NCBI GenBank assembly: GCA_003116995.1
Contig: BDSL01000030.1
Coordinates: forward strand, 186,001-250,000
DNA: 64,000 nucleotides
Direction: 5' to 3'
Origin: Yamagishiella unicocca
Lineage: Eukaryota > Chlorophyta > Chlorophyceae > Chlamydomonadales > Volvocaceae
Shown: piece by piece, positions 43,513 to 55,493 of the stretch
Layout of the letters: each line of letters begins with the position of its first letter
Position numbering within the stretch: position 1 is the first letter of the stretch
Notes under the pieces: generated by a model
Databases searched by the model: none
Seen by the model: the letters and a program-made list of their open reading frames with translations, nothing else
Told to the model about the DNA's origin: nothing
Program-made: the position numbers and the translations under genes

Positions 43513-46500
43513 ATGTCGGACCGCATCTATGTTCCTGTAGTAGACTCCAATGAAGTCGTTGCTATTGATTTGGCTCAGGTGCCGGAAAACTCAGAGGAGC
43601 TTCTCGATCTGCTCGTCTCAGAAGCAGCCCCTCTAAGCACCTGGTTTGATTGTGCAAGGGCGTATCTACAACAAGGAAGGTTGGATGGATTTGATCACAT
43701 TTACGAAACAGCGACCAGCGAGGAGACGGCTGTGGAGGTGGAACGCTATTTTGGCCAGAAGCCGACTTATGAGCGCATACAATTCTTTACAGCGAGGGCT
43801 GCAGTGCTCATATCTCAGGCTCGCGATGAGAAGACGCCGGACAGTAAGGCGCGGCTTCTATCGGAGGCAAGGAAGCTCATAACGCAGGCCGGCACGTTGG
43901 ACCAGAACGAACAGCTGGTGCATCTCACGAGCGGCCTGCACAGCATGGCGAGGGTAGGTGGGGGCGAACAAGGTTGCGAGGATGGCGACGACGAACGGAC
44001 GCCACCCCCGCCGACCAACGTCAGGGTGTGGGGCCGCCGCTGGGTGAAGCCCGCGTCACGTTCTTCAGTGAAGCTACCCTCTCGGCACGCCACAGCCAGA
44101 TGCCTTGGCGTCAGCATGTCTGAAGGCCGAGGAGGGGACTCGTGGCCGACCAACGGCCCTCAGTCCTGTCTCGAGGCCTTGCCTCCCACGGCCCCGGCGC
44201 CCCTCCACACACCTACTATGCCACACCTGACGGCACGCACCCCACTCACACGCCACTGCCGCACCCGCCTCCCCGGCAGGGCGACCTGCAAAACGCGGTG
44301 CGCGACTTCAAGCGCGCCTCCACCTGCCGCAACAACGGCCGGGCAAACGTGGTCGGCTATCTGGCGGTCGCGGGGCTGTCCTACCAGCAGCAGCAGTATA
44401 AGGAGGCGCTGTCGTAGTGAGTGTGGCGGGCGTCAGGCCGATGGAATGGGTGCAGAGTCATGGCCTGGGTGGGAGCTCGGACCTGCGGCGGGGCGGCGCG
44501 CAGGTTGGGTTGCACGGCGCGCCACGAGGGGGTATGGCTGTGACGGGGATCCACCGGGGCTTCGCGCACAACGCAGCAGGTGGAGACCGGGCCAAGGGGC
44601 CGGACCGGGAGCAGATATGGGTGGGCCAGACATGGAGACGGCAAGGGGTCAACGGGTATCTGGGAGCCTAGGAGATGCTGGTTCCATGGGCTGATGGTGC
44701 GGGTCTATCGTGGAGGAGGTGGGGCGCCCAGGTCACTGGCGCAGCTGTCAGGAGGCAGCCCGCAGCTGGGGGGGGGGTGATGCAGGTCGGGGGGTTCAGC
44801 CCTGTGGGACTGCGCTGGTGCAGGTTTCAGACTGCCGTGGCCGCGTGTAGACCCAAAGCGCCCCCTCCCCGGGTGGAGGTGATGGGGGCGGGGCTCCGTG
44901 CCGGTCAGGGGTGGGGCCGACGGTGCGGAGGCACGGACCCTGGCCTATATGGGTAAGGACGCTGTCAGAAAGGACAGGGCCAGGCCGGCAGGACGCCAGC
45001 CGTGCACGCGCTTGACTCACACCCGCCATCCCGCCCCCACTCACACCAGCTACCGCGCCGCGCTGCGCGAGTACCCCGGCCCCGCCTGCCCCGCGGAGGT
45101 GCGGCTGGGTATCGCCGCGTGCGCCTTCAAGCTGGGCGACCTGGCCACCGCGCGGACGGCTTACCGCCGGGTGCTGGCGCTGGACCCGGACTGCGCGGAC
45201 GCATACCTGGGCCTGGCGGTGCTGGCGGCCAGCGACGCGAATGTGCAGCAGGCGGGTGACGGGGGTGGGGGCGTGGGCGGGAAGGCTGGGGGGCGGCGAG
45301 GGGAGCGTGGGGCAGGGAAGGGGCGGAAGTGGGCGAGGGAGGCCAGGAAGGAGCGGGGAGGGCGGGGAAGGGGCAGGAAGGGGCGAGAAGGGCAGGGAGG
45401 GGGCGAGTAGGGCAGGAATGGTCGGGATAAGGCAGGAGGGGGCAGGGAAGGGACTGGAGGGAGGTTGAGAGGAAACCCGTAGGTTAAGAAAAACCATCTA
45501 GGAACCGTTAGGGACAAACGTTTGGGAGTTCACAACTGGAGGTAGGCGGATGCGGTAGGAAGGTGGGCGGACGTTGTTCAGCTCGTCGGTAGAGCTGCCA
45601 GGGAGAAGGGATGGACGGGAGAGGGGCAGTGGTGCTGGGAGTTGTGCTTGATGCCGATAGGGTCAAGGTGTGGGATCTGTGGCCATTGGAGGTGCAGCAG
45701 CCGCATAGTTGGGGCATGGGATTGCCGCTATACCTGATAAAGCAGGAAGACCTGACGTCCTGCCAGTGGGACTACACGGGCCGGGATCGGTATCATTGCC
45801 GCCAGGGCCGGAATGTCCGGATACTGCCTGAAGCACGCCGATGAGGTGCGTCCAGGCCGGGACACGCGCTCGTCCACCTCCCCAGCTCGCGTCTGATTCA
45901 GCTCACCACCGCCCGGCCCCCTTTCCCACAACTTCCGCCCCCTGCCGCTCCGCCCCTTCCCGCCCCCCTCCACACAGGGCCTTGCCGACTGCCTGCGCCA
46001 CCTGCTCACCGCCTACCAGCTGCAGCCGAGCCACGTGGGCGTGCTGACGCACCTGGCGCACTACAGCCTGCTGCAGGGCAGCCCGGACCGCGCAGAGGCG
46101 CTGGCCCGGGCGGCGCTGGACGGCGCGGAGGCGCTGCCGGGCCCGGCCGCTGACGCCCCCCGCGCGGAGGCCATGACGCTGCTGGCCCGGGCGTACCATG
46201 CGCAGGGTCGCTTGGACGAGGCGAGGGCCGAGTACGCGAAGGTGCGCGGGGCTTGTGGTAGAGACGGCGTGAGCCGCTGGGTAAACCTGGGGGGGGTGGC
46301 GAGGAGACCCGGTTACACGACGTAGGAGACGGAGGGCAGTATTACTAAGTAGGTGAGCAGTTTGGGGACACGCGTTTGAGTATGCATGCCGGGGAGCTTG
46401 GGTTGACTATCAGGGAATCTGTGGACGCGGTCCCGTAAATCCAAGAGGGGGAGAGGTGCCTGGTGGGGGGGAAGAGGTGTGCCTCGGTTGTGTGGAGGTG

Positions 46501-49500
46501 GAACTGTGTCTTGTACGGTGGCACAACAACCGGGCCGCGAGAGTGAGCGGATGCATGTGGGGCTTTCACGGCTGGGCGGTGCAGAGCAGCGCATTCGGGG
46601 CCGTCACGTGCGCGTGAGGGTTGGCCGGCCGAGCCGTATGGCAGGCGGGTGAAAGGGTAGCGGTCCAGGGTGGGTTCCAGTGAGAGGATGGCGGAGCGTC
46701 GGACATATACCGCGGCCCACCTGCCCGGCCTCACAGCCCTCCCTGCTACCCCCCCCCCCCCTTACAGGCCTGCTCGCTGGACAAGCGCAGCCCGCTGCCC
46801 CGCCTGGGCATGGCTCAGACCTACTGCGCGGCGGGGCAGCTGGTCAACGCCGCCACGGAGCTGGAGGAGGCGCTCAAGGCGGCCCCGGCATTCTACGACG
46901 CGCTGAAGGTGCGCCTGCGGGCCGAGAGGCTGGGGGTGCGGGCTGGGGACTCGGGGGCTTGGTGGGCGTGAGGACGCAAGACGGCCCTGGACTTGGGAGG
47001 ATAAGGGAAGCCCACGAATCGAAAAGGGATGCTGGACGGAGCAAAGGACATGGAACGCCGGCGATGCCCCAGCCTCCAGTTGCCTTGGTGAACACCCCCG
47101 CGCCTGCTCTGCAGATCCTGGGCCAGCTGCTGCCGGCGCTCAACCGAGACGGCGCCGCGCCGACCCGCGGGTCAGGCGCCGCTGATGGCCCCGGCGGCCG
47201 CCTCGCCGCCACCGTGTCCATGCTCAAGGACGCCACCTCCAAGCAGCCCAACGACCACGACATGTGGGAGATGCTGGGGGAGCTGCTGGCGCCGACCGAC
47301 CCGTCGGGTCAGTCCAAACACCCAGCGCACTTGCCCAGGGCCAACGGGGGCCGAGCTAACGAGTCTGGGTTTCTGAAATTGCGTGTGTTCTGCCGCTAAA
47401 ACACGGCCGCCTCCTCTCACGCGCCCGCCTCGTGCCTGCCCCGCAGGCGCCTTGGGGGCGTACAAGAAGGCGCTGGACGCGCATGCGGCGGTGCAGGCGG
47501 ACATCGCGAAGCAACGGGCCGCGCGGACGGAGCGAGCTGGCGCCCGCCACACCGCCGCGGTTGCTCGCAAGCAGGAGCGAGTGGACGGGCGGGCGGCGCG
47601 TGAGGAGGAGCGGCGGCAGCGGCGGGAGGCCAAGAAGGCCAAGCAGCAGCGCGGCGAGGACGACGACGACGTGGACAACCTGTTTGGGTCCGATGACGAC
47701 GATGAGGATGAGCCGGAGCCGGAGGAGGACGGCAAGGAGGAGGAGGAGGAGCCGGAGCCGGGTGAGCAGGGGCGAGACAGGAGACAGCTATTGGCGCAGT
47801 GCTGGGGTCCATCGGTTATTGTTGGGTACTTGGTGGGGCGGAAAACGTGCGGCGCTGGCTGTAAGCGTTGGTGCATAAAGCGTGGCGGCATCGGGGTGCG
47901 GGCTGGGGGCCCCGGCCCTTGCGGCCCGTTGTGGACAGGGGCGTAGTTGGACTGAGAGACGTGAGAGCCCTCGTCCCCATTCGGTGGAACCACAGCTCCA
48001 CCACCGCTGCTCGCCCCGCCCTCCTTCCTCCCGGCCCCCGCAGAGGAGGAGGCGCCCATCCCCGACCACATCATCCCCGCGCGCCTGCTCAACAACGCGG
48101 CCGTGCTGCACTACAGGTGCGCCTGCACGGACCTCCGTGTTTGACTCCGTGTTTGATACATGTCCACTCGCGCTCGAAACCGGTGCCCCAGTACCTGCCT
48201 TACCTTCCGTGGCCTTCCATGCACCCATCGGTGGTAGGGTGTCCCGGAATCCCCTAGCCCTCCCTCGAGCTCCCTTACCTTCCCTCGCCCCCTCCCTCCC
48301 TTACTCTCCCCTAGCCCTCCCTCGAGCTCCCTTACCCTCCCCTCGCCTCCTCCCTCCCTTACCCTCCCCTCGCCTCCTCCCGCTCTGCCCCAGGGCCGGC
48401 GAGGTGCCTGCCGCCATGGCGCTGCTGCAGCGCGCAGTGGAGGCCATGGGTCGCGACACCGCTGAGGGTGGGCTCAGCAGCCACATGCAACGCGCGACGC
48501 TGACCTTCAACCGGGCCCGTCTGCTCGAGGCCAGCGGCGAGTACAAGGCGGCCAAGCAGCTGTACAGGGTAAGTCGCGGACAGGGCCTGTGGCGGGGGTG
48601 ATGGTGGGGCGGCGTAATCGATGGCGGTAGGGTCATCTGCCTGCAAAAACTGCGGGACTGGCCCTTGCTCCCCAACCTGAACCCCCACACGTCTCGCGCC
48701 CAGCCTCACCTCCGCCCGCATCGCTCCCCCCTTGCAAGTCGTGTGACCGGGCCTCCTCGCCCTTCCCCCCTGTCTTCCTCGAACCCCCCCCTGCAGGACG
48801 TACTGGCCGAGCACCCCACCTACATCGACTGCTTCCTGCGCCTGGCGTGTATTGCGAGAGCCAAGGGCAACCACAAGGAGGCGCTGCAGCACGCGCAGGT
48901 GGGGATGTCGCGTACCGGCAAACGGCAAGAACAGGAGGGCAGCACATACGTATGCGTATATGTGTATGGCCGCACCATGCGCTTAGTCGGACAGCGCAGA
49001 GAGCCTCAACTTGGCCTCCCTGCAGCCGTGCCGCCCTGCCATCTTGCTTGCTCCTCGATGTTTCTGCAGCGTTTGTGACCTGTCCGCCGCCCACTGGTTG
49101 CAGTCCGCTCTTGACGTGGAAGGCGGCCACGCGGACGCCCTGGCGCTCATGAGCCAGCTGCACATGGAGCGCCGGGACTACGAGGCGGCGGGAAGGGTGA
49201 GAGGGGGGCGGCGAGAAGGCACGGTTGCACGACATAGGAAACGGAGGGCAAAGTGGGTTGAGAGTGGGGGGCCGGGCGGCGGGGTTGGAGGGCAAGGGGG
49301 CCAGGGGCCGGCAGCAGGGGGTGGGCGGTCATCCATTGTTGCCCATCACGGAGACGGGGGCAGGAGCGATCAACGGCAAGGTCGATGTGCACCGCCATCT
49401 GCTTGGAGGCCGGCGGGAGGTCGTCCATGTTGGGTCCAGGGGGGGCTGCCCGCCGGGCACGTGAGGCCACCGGGGCCTTGCGGTTGCTGGTGCGGTTGCG

Positions 49501-52500
49501 TGTATGTGCGCTGCCCGAACCCGTAACCCACGGACCCCATCCACGCCCGCATACCCGCCCCACGCCTTCCGCCTCGCAGACCCTGATTCAGCTGATTCAG
49601 GACAGCAGCAGCAAGCGCGATGTGTACGGCCGCATCGGTTACGCCAACACCTACCTGTACACGGCGCCCAAGGAGCGGAGGGACGACTCGGCCAGGAAGG
49701 CGGAGGGGAGGTTCAGCAAGGTGGGTACGTGAGGAAAGCCCGTGCGTGGGCACCGACTAGGAGATCGATTTAGGAAAGCGTTTGGTAGACACGTTTTTGG
49801 AGATGCATGCTGGAACACTTGGGTGAGGGAACGAAATCTAAGGTCGAATGCCGACCCCGGCTGCTAGGTCTGCCCCGGCTGCTATGCCTAGACGGACGTA
49901 AACAAGGACCCCGCGCGGTTTAGGGAAATTGTTTGAGAGACCAGTTTTGGGGCGCATGGGGGAGAACGTGCTGTGTTGGCTGGACATGCTAGAGCGAGAC
50001 GCGGTGAAGCCCGGACCCGCCCAGCAAGGTGGGGGTGGACTGGGGAGACGAGGCGTGGGAGGTGCGGGAAAATAGGAAAGAGAACGGGCGGGCGGGTAGG
50101 CACCCGTAGTCGGAGGTCCCACCTGAGATCCCCGGCTTGCCCCCCGACCTGTTTCCCCCGACCTCTTTCCGCACCCCCTCCGCCTCAAATGCGGGGCTTA
50201 CAAACATGAAGTTGGGACCGCGCAACGCCTCCTCGGTGTTTTCCTCCGTCCGACCGACGCAGCTCCCGCCTGTTCACTCCCCGCCGCGAGTGGCGCTTGC
50301 AGCTGCAGGCTCCCACGCTCCAGTGCGCAACAGCACCCGCCCCCTCCTCGCCTGCAGGCCCTGGACGAGTACCGTTCGGTGCTGGACGCCGACCCCCGCA
50401 ACGTGTGGGCAGCAAACGGCTGCGGGGCGGCCCTCGCGGAGCTGGGGTACCTGGACGCGGCGCAGGTGTGTGCGGGGGGCGGAGGGGTATGACTGGGGAC
50501 TCGCAGGGGGGCCGGGATTTTATTAAGAATCCTCGAATCCACGGCCGGGGGGCTGAGGCTGCAGCCAGAGCAACGGAGGGGTTTGGTGCCAGGTGGGGAC
50601 AATCGACACGGGGGGTCATAGGCAGGATGACGCGACACCGCCAGCTGAGGGCCGTCTGAATCGCTGGAAACGCTACATGACTTGCGAGGCGTAGCGAACA
50701 GAACCCGTGGGCCGTTAACGAGGCGGGTAAGGAGGGTAGTCCGTTGGGGGAGACGTGTTCCGCGCGGGGTCCGCTGAACACTCCCTCCCCGTCCTCCCGC
50801 GCCCTCGTCCCCTGCCCCCCAGTCCATCTTCTCCGAGGTGTACGCCTCCATGGCGCTGTCCGACGGCTTCCTCACCATCCCCGACGTGCTCATCAACCTG
50901 GCCAACGTGCACCTGGCTCGCTGCGACTACCAGGACGCGGTGCACCTCTACCGCACAGCGCTGGACAAGCTGGACCACAAGCACCACCCGCAGGTGGGGG
51001 GCCGGGGGGCATAAAAACCGTTACGCGACAGGGACAGGATAGCTGGGGGTTGGAAGCGTGTACGCAGGTGCGGGGGAAGGGGAGAGCCGTCTGCGCGACG
51101 TAGGAGAAGGAGGAGGAACACTAGCCGGAGAATGAGTTCGTCGCGGTAGGGGCCGGGGAACCCGCGGATCGACGCATAGAGGAGGGAAAAGGAAAGGGAA
51201 AGGTGGAGGGCCGCAGTGCGACAGTGTGGGTGGCGGGCCGCATCGTTTGCGTGCGCGCTAGGTTGCCTGGTGCATGTGATCAGGGGGAGTAGCGTCATCG
51301 CCGCCACCGCCGCAACACGCTCGCATTGTGCCGCAGGTGCTGCTGTACCTGGCCCGCGCGCTGTACGACAGCAACAAGCTGACCGAGGCGCAGTCGTGCC
51401 TCAAGCGGGCCATCCACCTGGCGCCCACGGACTACAAGCTGAGGTTCAACTACGCGCTGACCATGCAGGTGGGTGCTGGGGAGGGTAGAGGGGGAGCCAT
51501 GGACCGCGTTGGGGTGGAGGGGCCGAGGAGCGAGGGGGAGCGGGCGGGGTTGCGGCATAGCAGGCGGCTGGAAGCCTTGGCCCCTGCAGCTCGTGCGGCG
51601 AGCAGCTGACAACGCCATCGGCTTATATCCCAATGAGCGGCCGGCGCGGGAATGGGCCGCACCCCGATGTGTGTGTCTGATACTCTCGCCTGCCGCCAGG
51701 TGCCGCCTCTCACCTGCCGCCCGCCTGCTCGGGCCCCTCCGCCCCCGCTCCCCGCACGTGTCCCCCCTCCCAGGAGTGGGCGGTGCGCACCTTCCGTAAG
51801 GAGCGCCCACCCGGTGACCCCACCAAGCTACACGACCTGCAACGCGCGGAGATGCTGCTCAAGGAGGTGAGGCGCCGCCTGCGGGGGCCGCGGTAGGGGC
51901 AGCTGCAGCAAGGGTAGGGTGGGGCAGATCCAGGGCAGGAGAGGAACCCCTAACCCTTGCGGCCGCCGCCGCCGTTTCCTCTCCACCACCACCCCCCGCC
52001 CCACCGCACCCACCCCACCCCAACACGTTTCTACACGACCCCACCTCTTGCCCTGTGCTCCAGGCGCACCGACACTACGAGCATCTCAAGGTCCTGGGCC
52101 GCGAGCGCAGCGGCCTGGACGAGACCAAGCTGAACGCGCACGTCAACTTCTGCCACGCGCAGCTGCAGAAGGTGGGGGCGCTCGTTGCAGCCGCTGGGTT
52201 GGGCGCTGCCCGGCCCACACGCCCCCTCTCGTGTCTCCCATAAAACCTGCAGCGTTTGCCCATTTGGGCAAACCGCCGCGTGCGCACATTTAATTGCTGC
52301 CTGCCGCTGCAGCTGCCCGCAGCTGTAGCTGACCTGACTTCGACGCGTTGTCCCAACTGGTTGCTTCCAGTCGCCCGTCCGTTTTGGCATGGCATAATTG
52401 TATGCACGCCGCCCCCTGTGTTCCCGGCTGGCCTAGACCCCTGACCTCCTGGAGGCTGCCGCCAAGGAGGACTACGAGGCGCGGCTGCGGCGCCACGAGC

Positions 52501-55302
52501 AGATCAAGATGCGGGAGGCCGCGGAGGCGGAGCGGCAGGCGGAGGAGCTGCGCAAGCAGGCGGCGACGGACGAGGCGCTCAGGAAGCGTGATGCAATGGC
52601 GAGAGCGGCGCAGGAGAAGTGGGTGCCGGGGTGCTGCTGGCTGACGGGAAGCGAGAGAGGACTGCTTTGGCGGAGGGGAGTTACATGACAGTACCGATAA
52701 CTCGGCGGAGGCGCGGCGGCGGCGGCGGTCGCGGCTGCGCCCCTCGCTGGGTTGGGAGGAGGCCGCAGGCGAAGGCATTGGCGGCTGGTGCCATTGCCTG
52801 CTTGCGACCGCCAACCAGTCCGCCTCGCCTGGCCTCGGCGCGACGCCCGCTGCACTCCCTTGTTGTCGTCCCGCGCCTGCGGCACTTCCTTTCCCTCGCG
52901 CCCCCAAGCACCCACCTCTGGTGCCACCTGGCCGGTGCTGCACGCTGCGGCGCAACCAGCCTTCTCCCTTACTAACACGAACAACCGCCGCTCCTCGAAT
53001 GTTCCCCTCCTCGCCTTTCCTCCTATCATCGCCTGTCCGCCGCCTTCCGGCCCCCTCGCCTACCCTCGGCCCTAGGCTGGAGATGCGCAAGGCGGAGTGG
53101 CGGCAACGGGCGGAGCTGATGGCGGACATTGAGGGCGACGGCGGCGGCGGCGGGGAGGGCGGCCGCAAGCGCCGTCGGGCTGAGGGCGGCGGCGGCAAGA
53201 AGCGCAAGGGTGCGGGCACGGATGCGGGATGCTTGCCGGGGTGCCGGCTGCCAGGGTTGAGAGGCGCTGCCGTGCGGGTTTCGGTCATGTATGCAGGACT
53301 CGGCTGTTAGCCGCCTCGTTGCTAGCGAGGAGGCCGCCAACGAACGAAACGCAACCTTGGGCCAGGGGCCTCTCGCGATCCTGCCCCGCACGCCGCTTCT
53401 GGGCGCCTCTCTGTTCCCCGTCAGCTTCGCAGCACCTCCCTTGCCTCCCTCCCCGCACCACCACCACCAACCACCACCAACCACCACCAACCACCACCAT
53501 CACTACGACGGTGCGCCCGCAGCGAGCGTGTTTCAACGCACAGCGCCCAGCCGCTCACGGCTGCTGTTGGACCGGGTCCGCACTGACCGCACCGGCCCCT
53601 ACCTGCTGGTACGATAATTGACACTAGTAGTTCTCGAATGGCGCGGTCCGGTGCCGTGCGGCCGTGCTCACACACACCTCAACCCCTGTGTCTCCCCTTC
53701 CGCTCCCTCCGGCCCGCCGGCAGATAAGGGCGGCCGCGGCGCCAAGGGGGCCCGCGAGGAGGTGGGCGACCTGTACGGCGACGATGAGGAGGAGGCGGCG
53801 GTGGGCACTGGAGAGGGCGAGGAGGAGCCCGAGTACGACGAGGCGCGGGTGCGCTCGGAGGGGGGATGCGAGGAAACCCCGTGTTCGAGGAAGGGGGTAG
53901 GGGAGGCACGGAGGGACTTGGGAAGGGGGCGGGAGTGCGGAGGCTGGTCCTTGGCTGAGGTGTCTGGCCCTGGAGACACGGCAGAGCGCAGTGCAATGTC
54001 CGGGAACGGTTTCTGGCGAGCGCTACCGCCGGGCCTTGCCGAGGAGACATCTGGGCCCCGCTGTGCACCCTGTGTGCGCCGTGAGGAGATCGTGGCCTCT
54101 TCTGCCGCCTCCTCACGCACCGCGTGCGCTGCTTGGTCGCCACGCTGGTCCACACAGTACAGGCGAGTCCGCGCCCGCTGGCCGCGGCTCGCAGCCACTG
54201 ACACCGACTGGTGTCCGCTCCGCTTCGCCGCATTCGTGCCTGAGCATGCACGTGCCTGGGTACGTGTGTGTGTGTCCGCGTATGCAGAGGGCTGCCGGGC
54301 TGGCCAGTGACGACAACGAGGACGCGGGGCCGGGGCCGGAGGACGCTGACGGGGACGGCGGCGGCGGCGGCGGCCGGGTCGCGAAACGGCGGCGCCAGCG
54401 GCTCCGGGCGGCGGCGGCGACTGCGGCCGACGACAACGGCGCTGCCGACGCCGCAACGGCCGGCCTCGAGGACGTCGAGGATGAGCCGGTGGGTTCGGGA
54501 GTTCGGGCCATGACCCCTGGGCTGTTCACTGCTCCCGGGCTCAGGCTGCGGGTGTGGGGTATCGCAAGAGACCCGGCCAAAGTGTTCGAAGGTGACGGAG
54601 ACGCTACCGGCGCATGACAGGTCCCATGTGCTGATGTCATGTCTCATGCCTTGTCATACCTCGGCCCTCGGGGGCCGCTACACTACGATCCGCGAATGCA
54701 AGGATGACACGAGGACGGACGCCCCAGCACCCAGCCGCCCGCTCAGCACCCAGCCGCCCGCTCAGCACCCAGCCGCCCGCTCAGCACCCAGCCGCCCGCT
54801 CAGCACCCAGCCGCCCGCTCAGCACCCAGCCGCCCGCTCAGCACCCAGCCGCCCGCTCAGCACCCAGCCGCCCGCTCAGCACCCAGCCGCCCGCTCAGCA
54901 CCCAGCCTCAGCCCGGCACCACGTGCGTGTGGTCTTCGTGTCGGTGCATACTCACGGCGCCTCATTAACCTGGAAAGGTCCCGTGTCCTTGACGATCCTG
55001 CTACCTTCGCCACGCTGCCTCTTGCTGCGGCTGAACCTGCGGTGTCTTCTTTCTGCGGCTCGCAGGGCGGGACCGCCAACGGCATGGAGGATGAGGAGCT
55101 GCAGGACGCCAATGGAAATGCGCCCGGGGTCTCGGCGGTGGTTAAGAGGAGCCGACGAGCGGCGGCTGCCCTGGGCGATGAGGACGACGAGGACATGGCG
55201 GGGCCGGGAGACGGCGGGGGCGCGGAGGCGGGCGTGGAAGGCGACGCGAACCCACAGAACTTGCACAGGGACCTTTTTGGAGACGAGGACGAGGATGAGT
55301 AA
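43513..55302 (+). CDS. CTR9: CTR9, TPR subunit of the Paf1 transcription elongation complex
   Basis: CTR9 (plant VIP6/ELF8) scaffolds the Paf1 complex on elongating RNA polymerase II. Twenty-two exons join in phase: 43513-43953, 44280-44413, 45050-45251 (or 45242), 45978-46241, 46768-46908, 47115-47307, 47447-47761, 48044-48116, 48394-48568, 48797-48898, 49104-49196, 49580-49720, 50358-50465, 50823-50993, 51337-51468, 51774-51866, 52064-52171, 52437-52618, 53076-53209, 53724-53848, 54288-54488, 55066-55302 (about 1,254 aa). TPR landmarks: GPACPAEVRLGIAACAFKLG, HPTYIDCFLRLACIARAKGN, VWAANGCGAALAELGYLDAA, IPDVLINLANVHLARCDYQD, VLLYLARALYDSNKLTEAQ. Then a charged coiled coil (YEARLRRHEQIKMREAAEAE) and an acidic tail ending DLFGDEDEDE, as in CTR9 of other eukaryotes. 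Odd: exon 7 inserts a Lys/Arg-rich then Asp/Glu-rich stretch (47580-47760) between TPRs. TGTAA at 55489. Confidence 0.94.
45270..45462 (+). repeat. Purine-rich repeat in CTR9 intron 3
   Basis: Units such as GGGAAGGGGC, GGGCGAGAA and GGCAGGAAGG follow each other for about 190 bp with almost no pyrimidine runs. It leads directly into a decayed intronic repeat copy. Confidence 0.65.
45464..45540 (+). repeat. Divergent intronic repeat copy (CTR9 intron 3)
   Basis: Starts GAGAGGAAACCCGTAGG and continues to CAAACGTTTGGGAGTTCACA, matching the start and end words of the dispersed intronic repeat with much divergence. Confidence 0.5.
46300..46405 (+). repeat. Intronic repeat copy, full length (CTR9 intron 4)
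   Basis: Starts GCGAGGAGACCCGGTTACAC, continues GACGTAGGAGACGGAGG, and ends CGTTTGAGTATGCATGCCGG followed by GGAGCTTGGG. This copy links the leading part (as in SerRS introns 6 and 8) with the trailing part (as in SerRS intron 5 and DDX1 intron 10), showing they are one element of about 105 bp. Confidence 0.75.
48255..48385 (+). repeat. C/T-rich tandem repeat in CTR9 intron 8
   Basis: Degenerate units like CCCTCCCTCGAGCTCCCTTA and CCCTCCCTTACCCTCCCCTCG fill the intron up to the acceptor of exon 9. It acts as an extended polypyrimidine tract. Confidence 0.75.
48727..48760 (-). repeat. Partial intronic repeat copy (CTR9 intron 9, near acceptor)
   Basis: Plus strand AAGTCGTGTGACCGGGCCTC followed by CTCGCC; reverse orientation, about 40 nt before the acceptor of exon 10. 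Confidence 0.6.
49205..49252 (+). repeat. Partial intronic repeat copy (CTR9 intron 11, at donor)
   Basis: GGCGAGAAGGCACGGTTGCA then CGACATAGGAAACGGAGGGC, forward orientation, beginning within about 12 nt of the donor at 49197. Confidence 0.7.
49728..49828 (+). repeat. Intronic repeat copy, full length (CTR9 intron 12, at donor)
   Basis: Begins TGAGGAAAGCCCGTGCGTGG about 10 nt after the donor at 49721 and ends TTTTTGGAGATGCATGCTGG followed by AACACTTGGG. A further decayed trailing end lies at 49940-49972. Confidence 0.8.
53455..53508 (+). repeat. CCACCAAC tandem repeat in CTR9 intron 19
   Basis: CACCACCACCAACCACCACC continues as four to five units of ACCACCACCA/ACC. Non-coding and intronic. 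Confidence 0.75.
54725..54908 (+). repeat. 19-bp minisatellite (CAGCACCCAGCCGCCCGCT) in CTR9 intron 21
   Basis: Nine to ten almost perfect units. Because the unit has no stop codon in any plus frame and 19 is not a multiple of three, the array is open in all plus-strand frames. It lies inside the intron between exons 54288-54488 and 55066-55302; a retained-intron transcript would add a Pro/Ser/Gln/Ala repeat. Confidence 0.92.
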
Positions 55303-55488
55303 AGAGGGAAGTGACCCAGGGGGCGAGAAGGTTCAGGCGAGGGTGTTGGGAGTTGAAGAAGGTTGGAGGCTTAAGCGGAACCAGCGCGGCTTCGCTGCGC
55401 CGCAACGGATGGGTGGCAAGGTGTTCCTCCACCGAATGGTGCATTCGTCTTACATCCCGAACGATGGTGAGAGGAGGCTGTAAAGAGT

Positions 55489-55493
55489 TGGGA
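55489..55493 (+). terminator. TGTAA polyadenylation signal of CTR9
   Basis: TGTAA about 190 bp after the stop codon, the usual volvocine motif and a typical distance. Confidence 0.65.
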
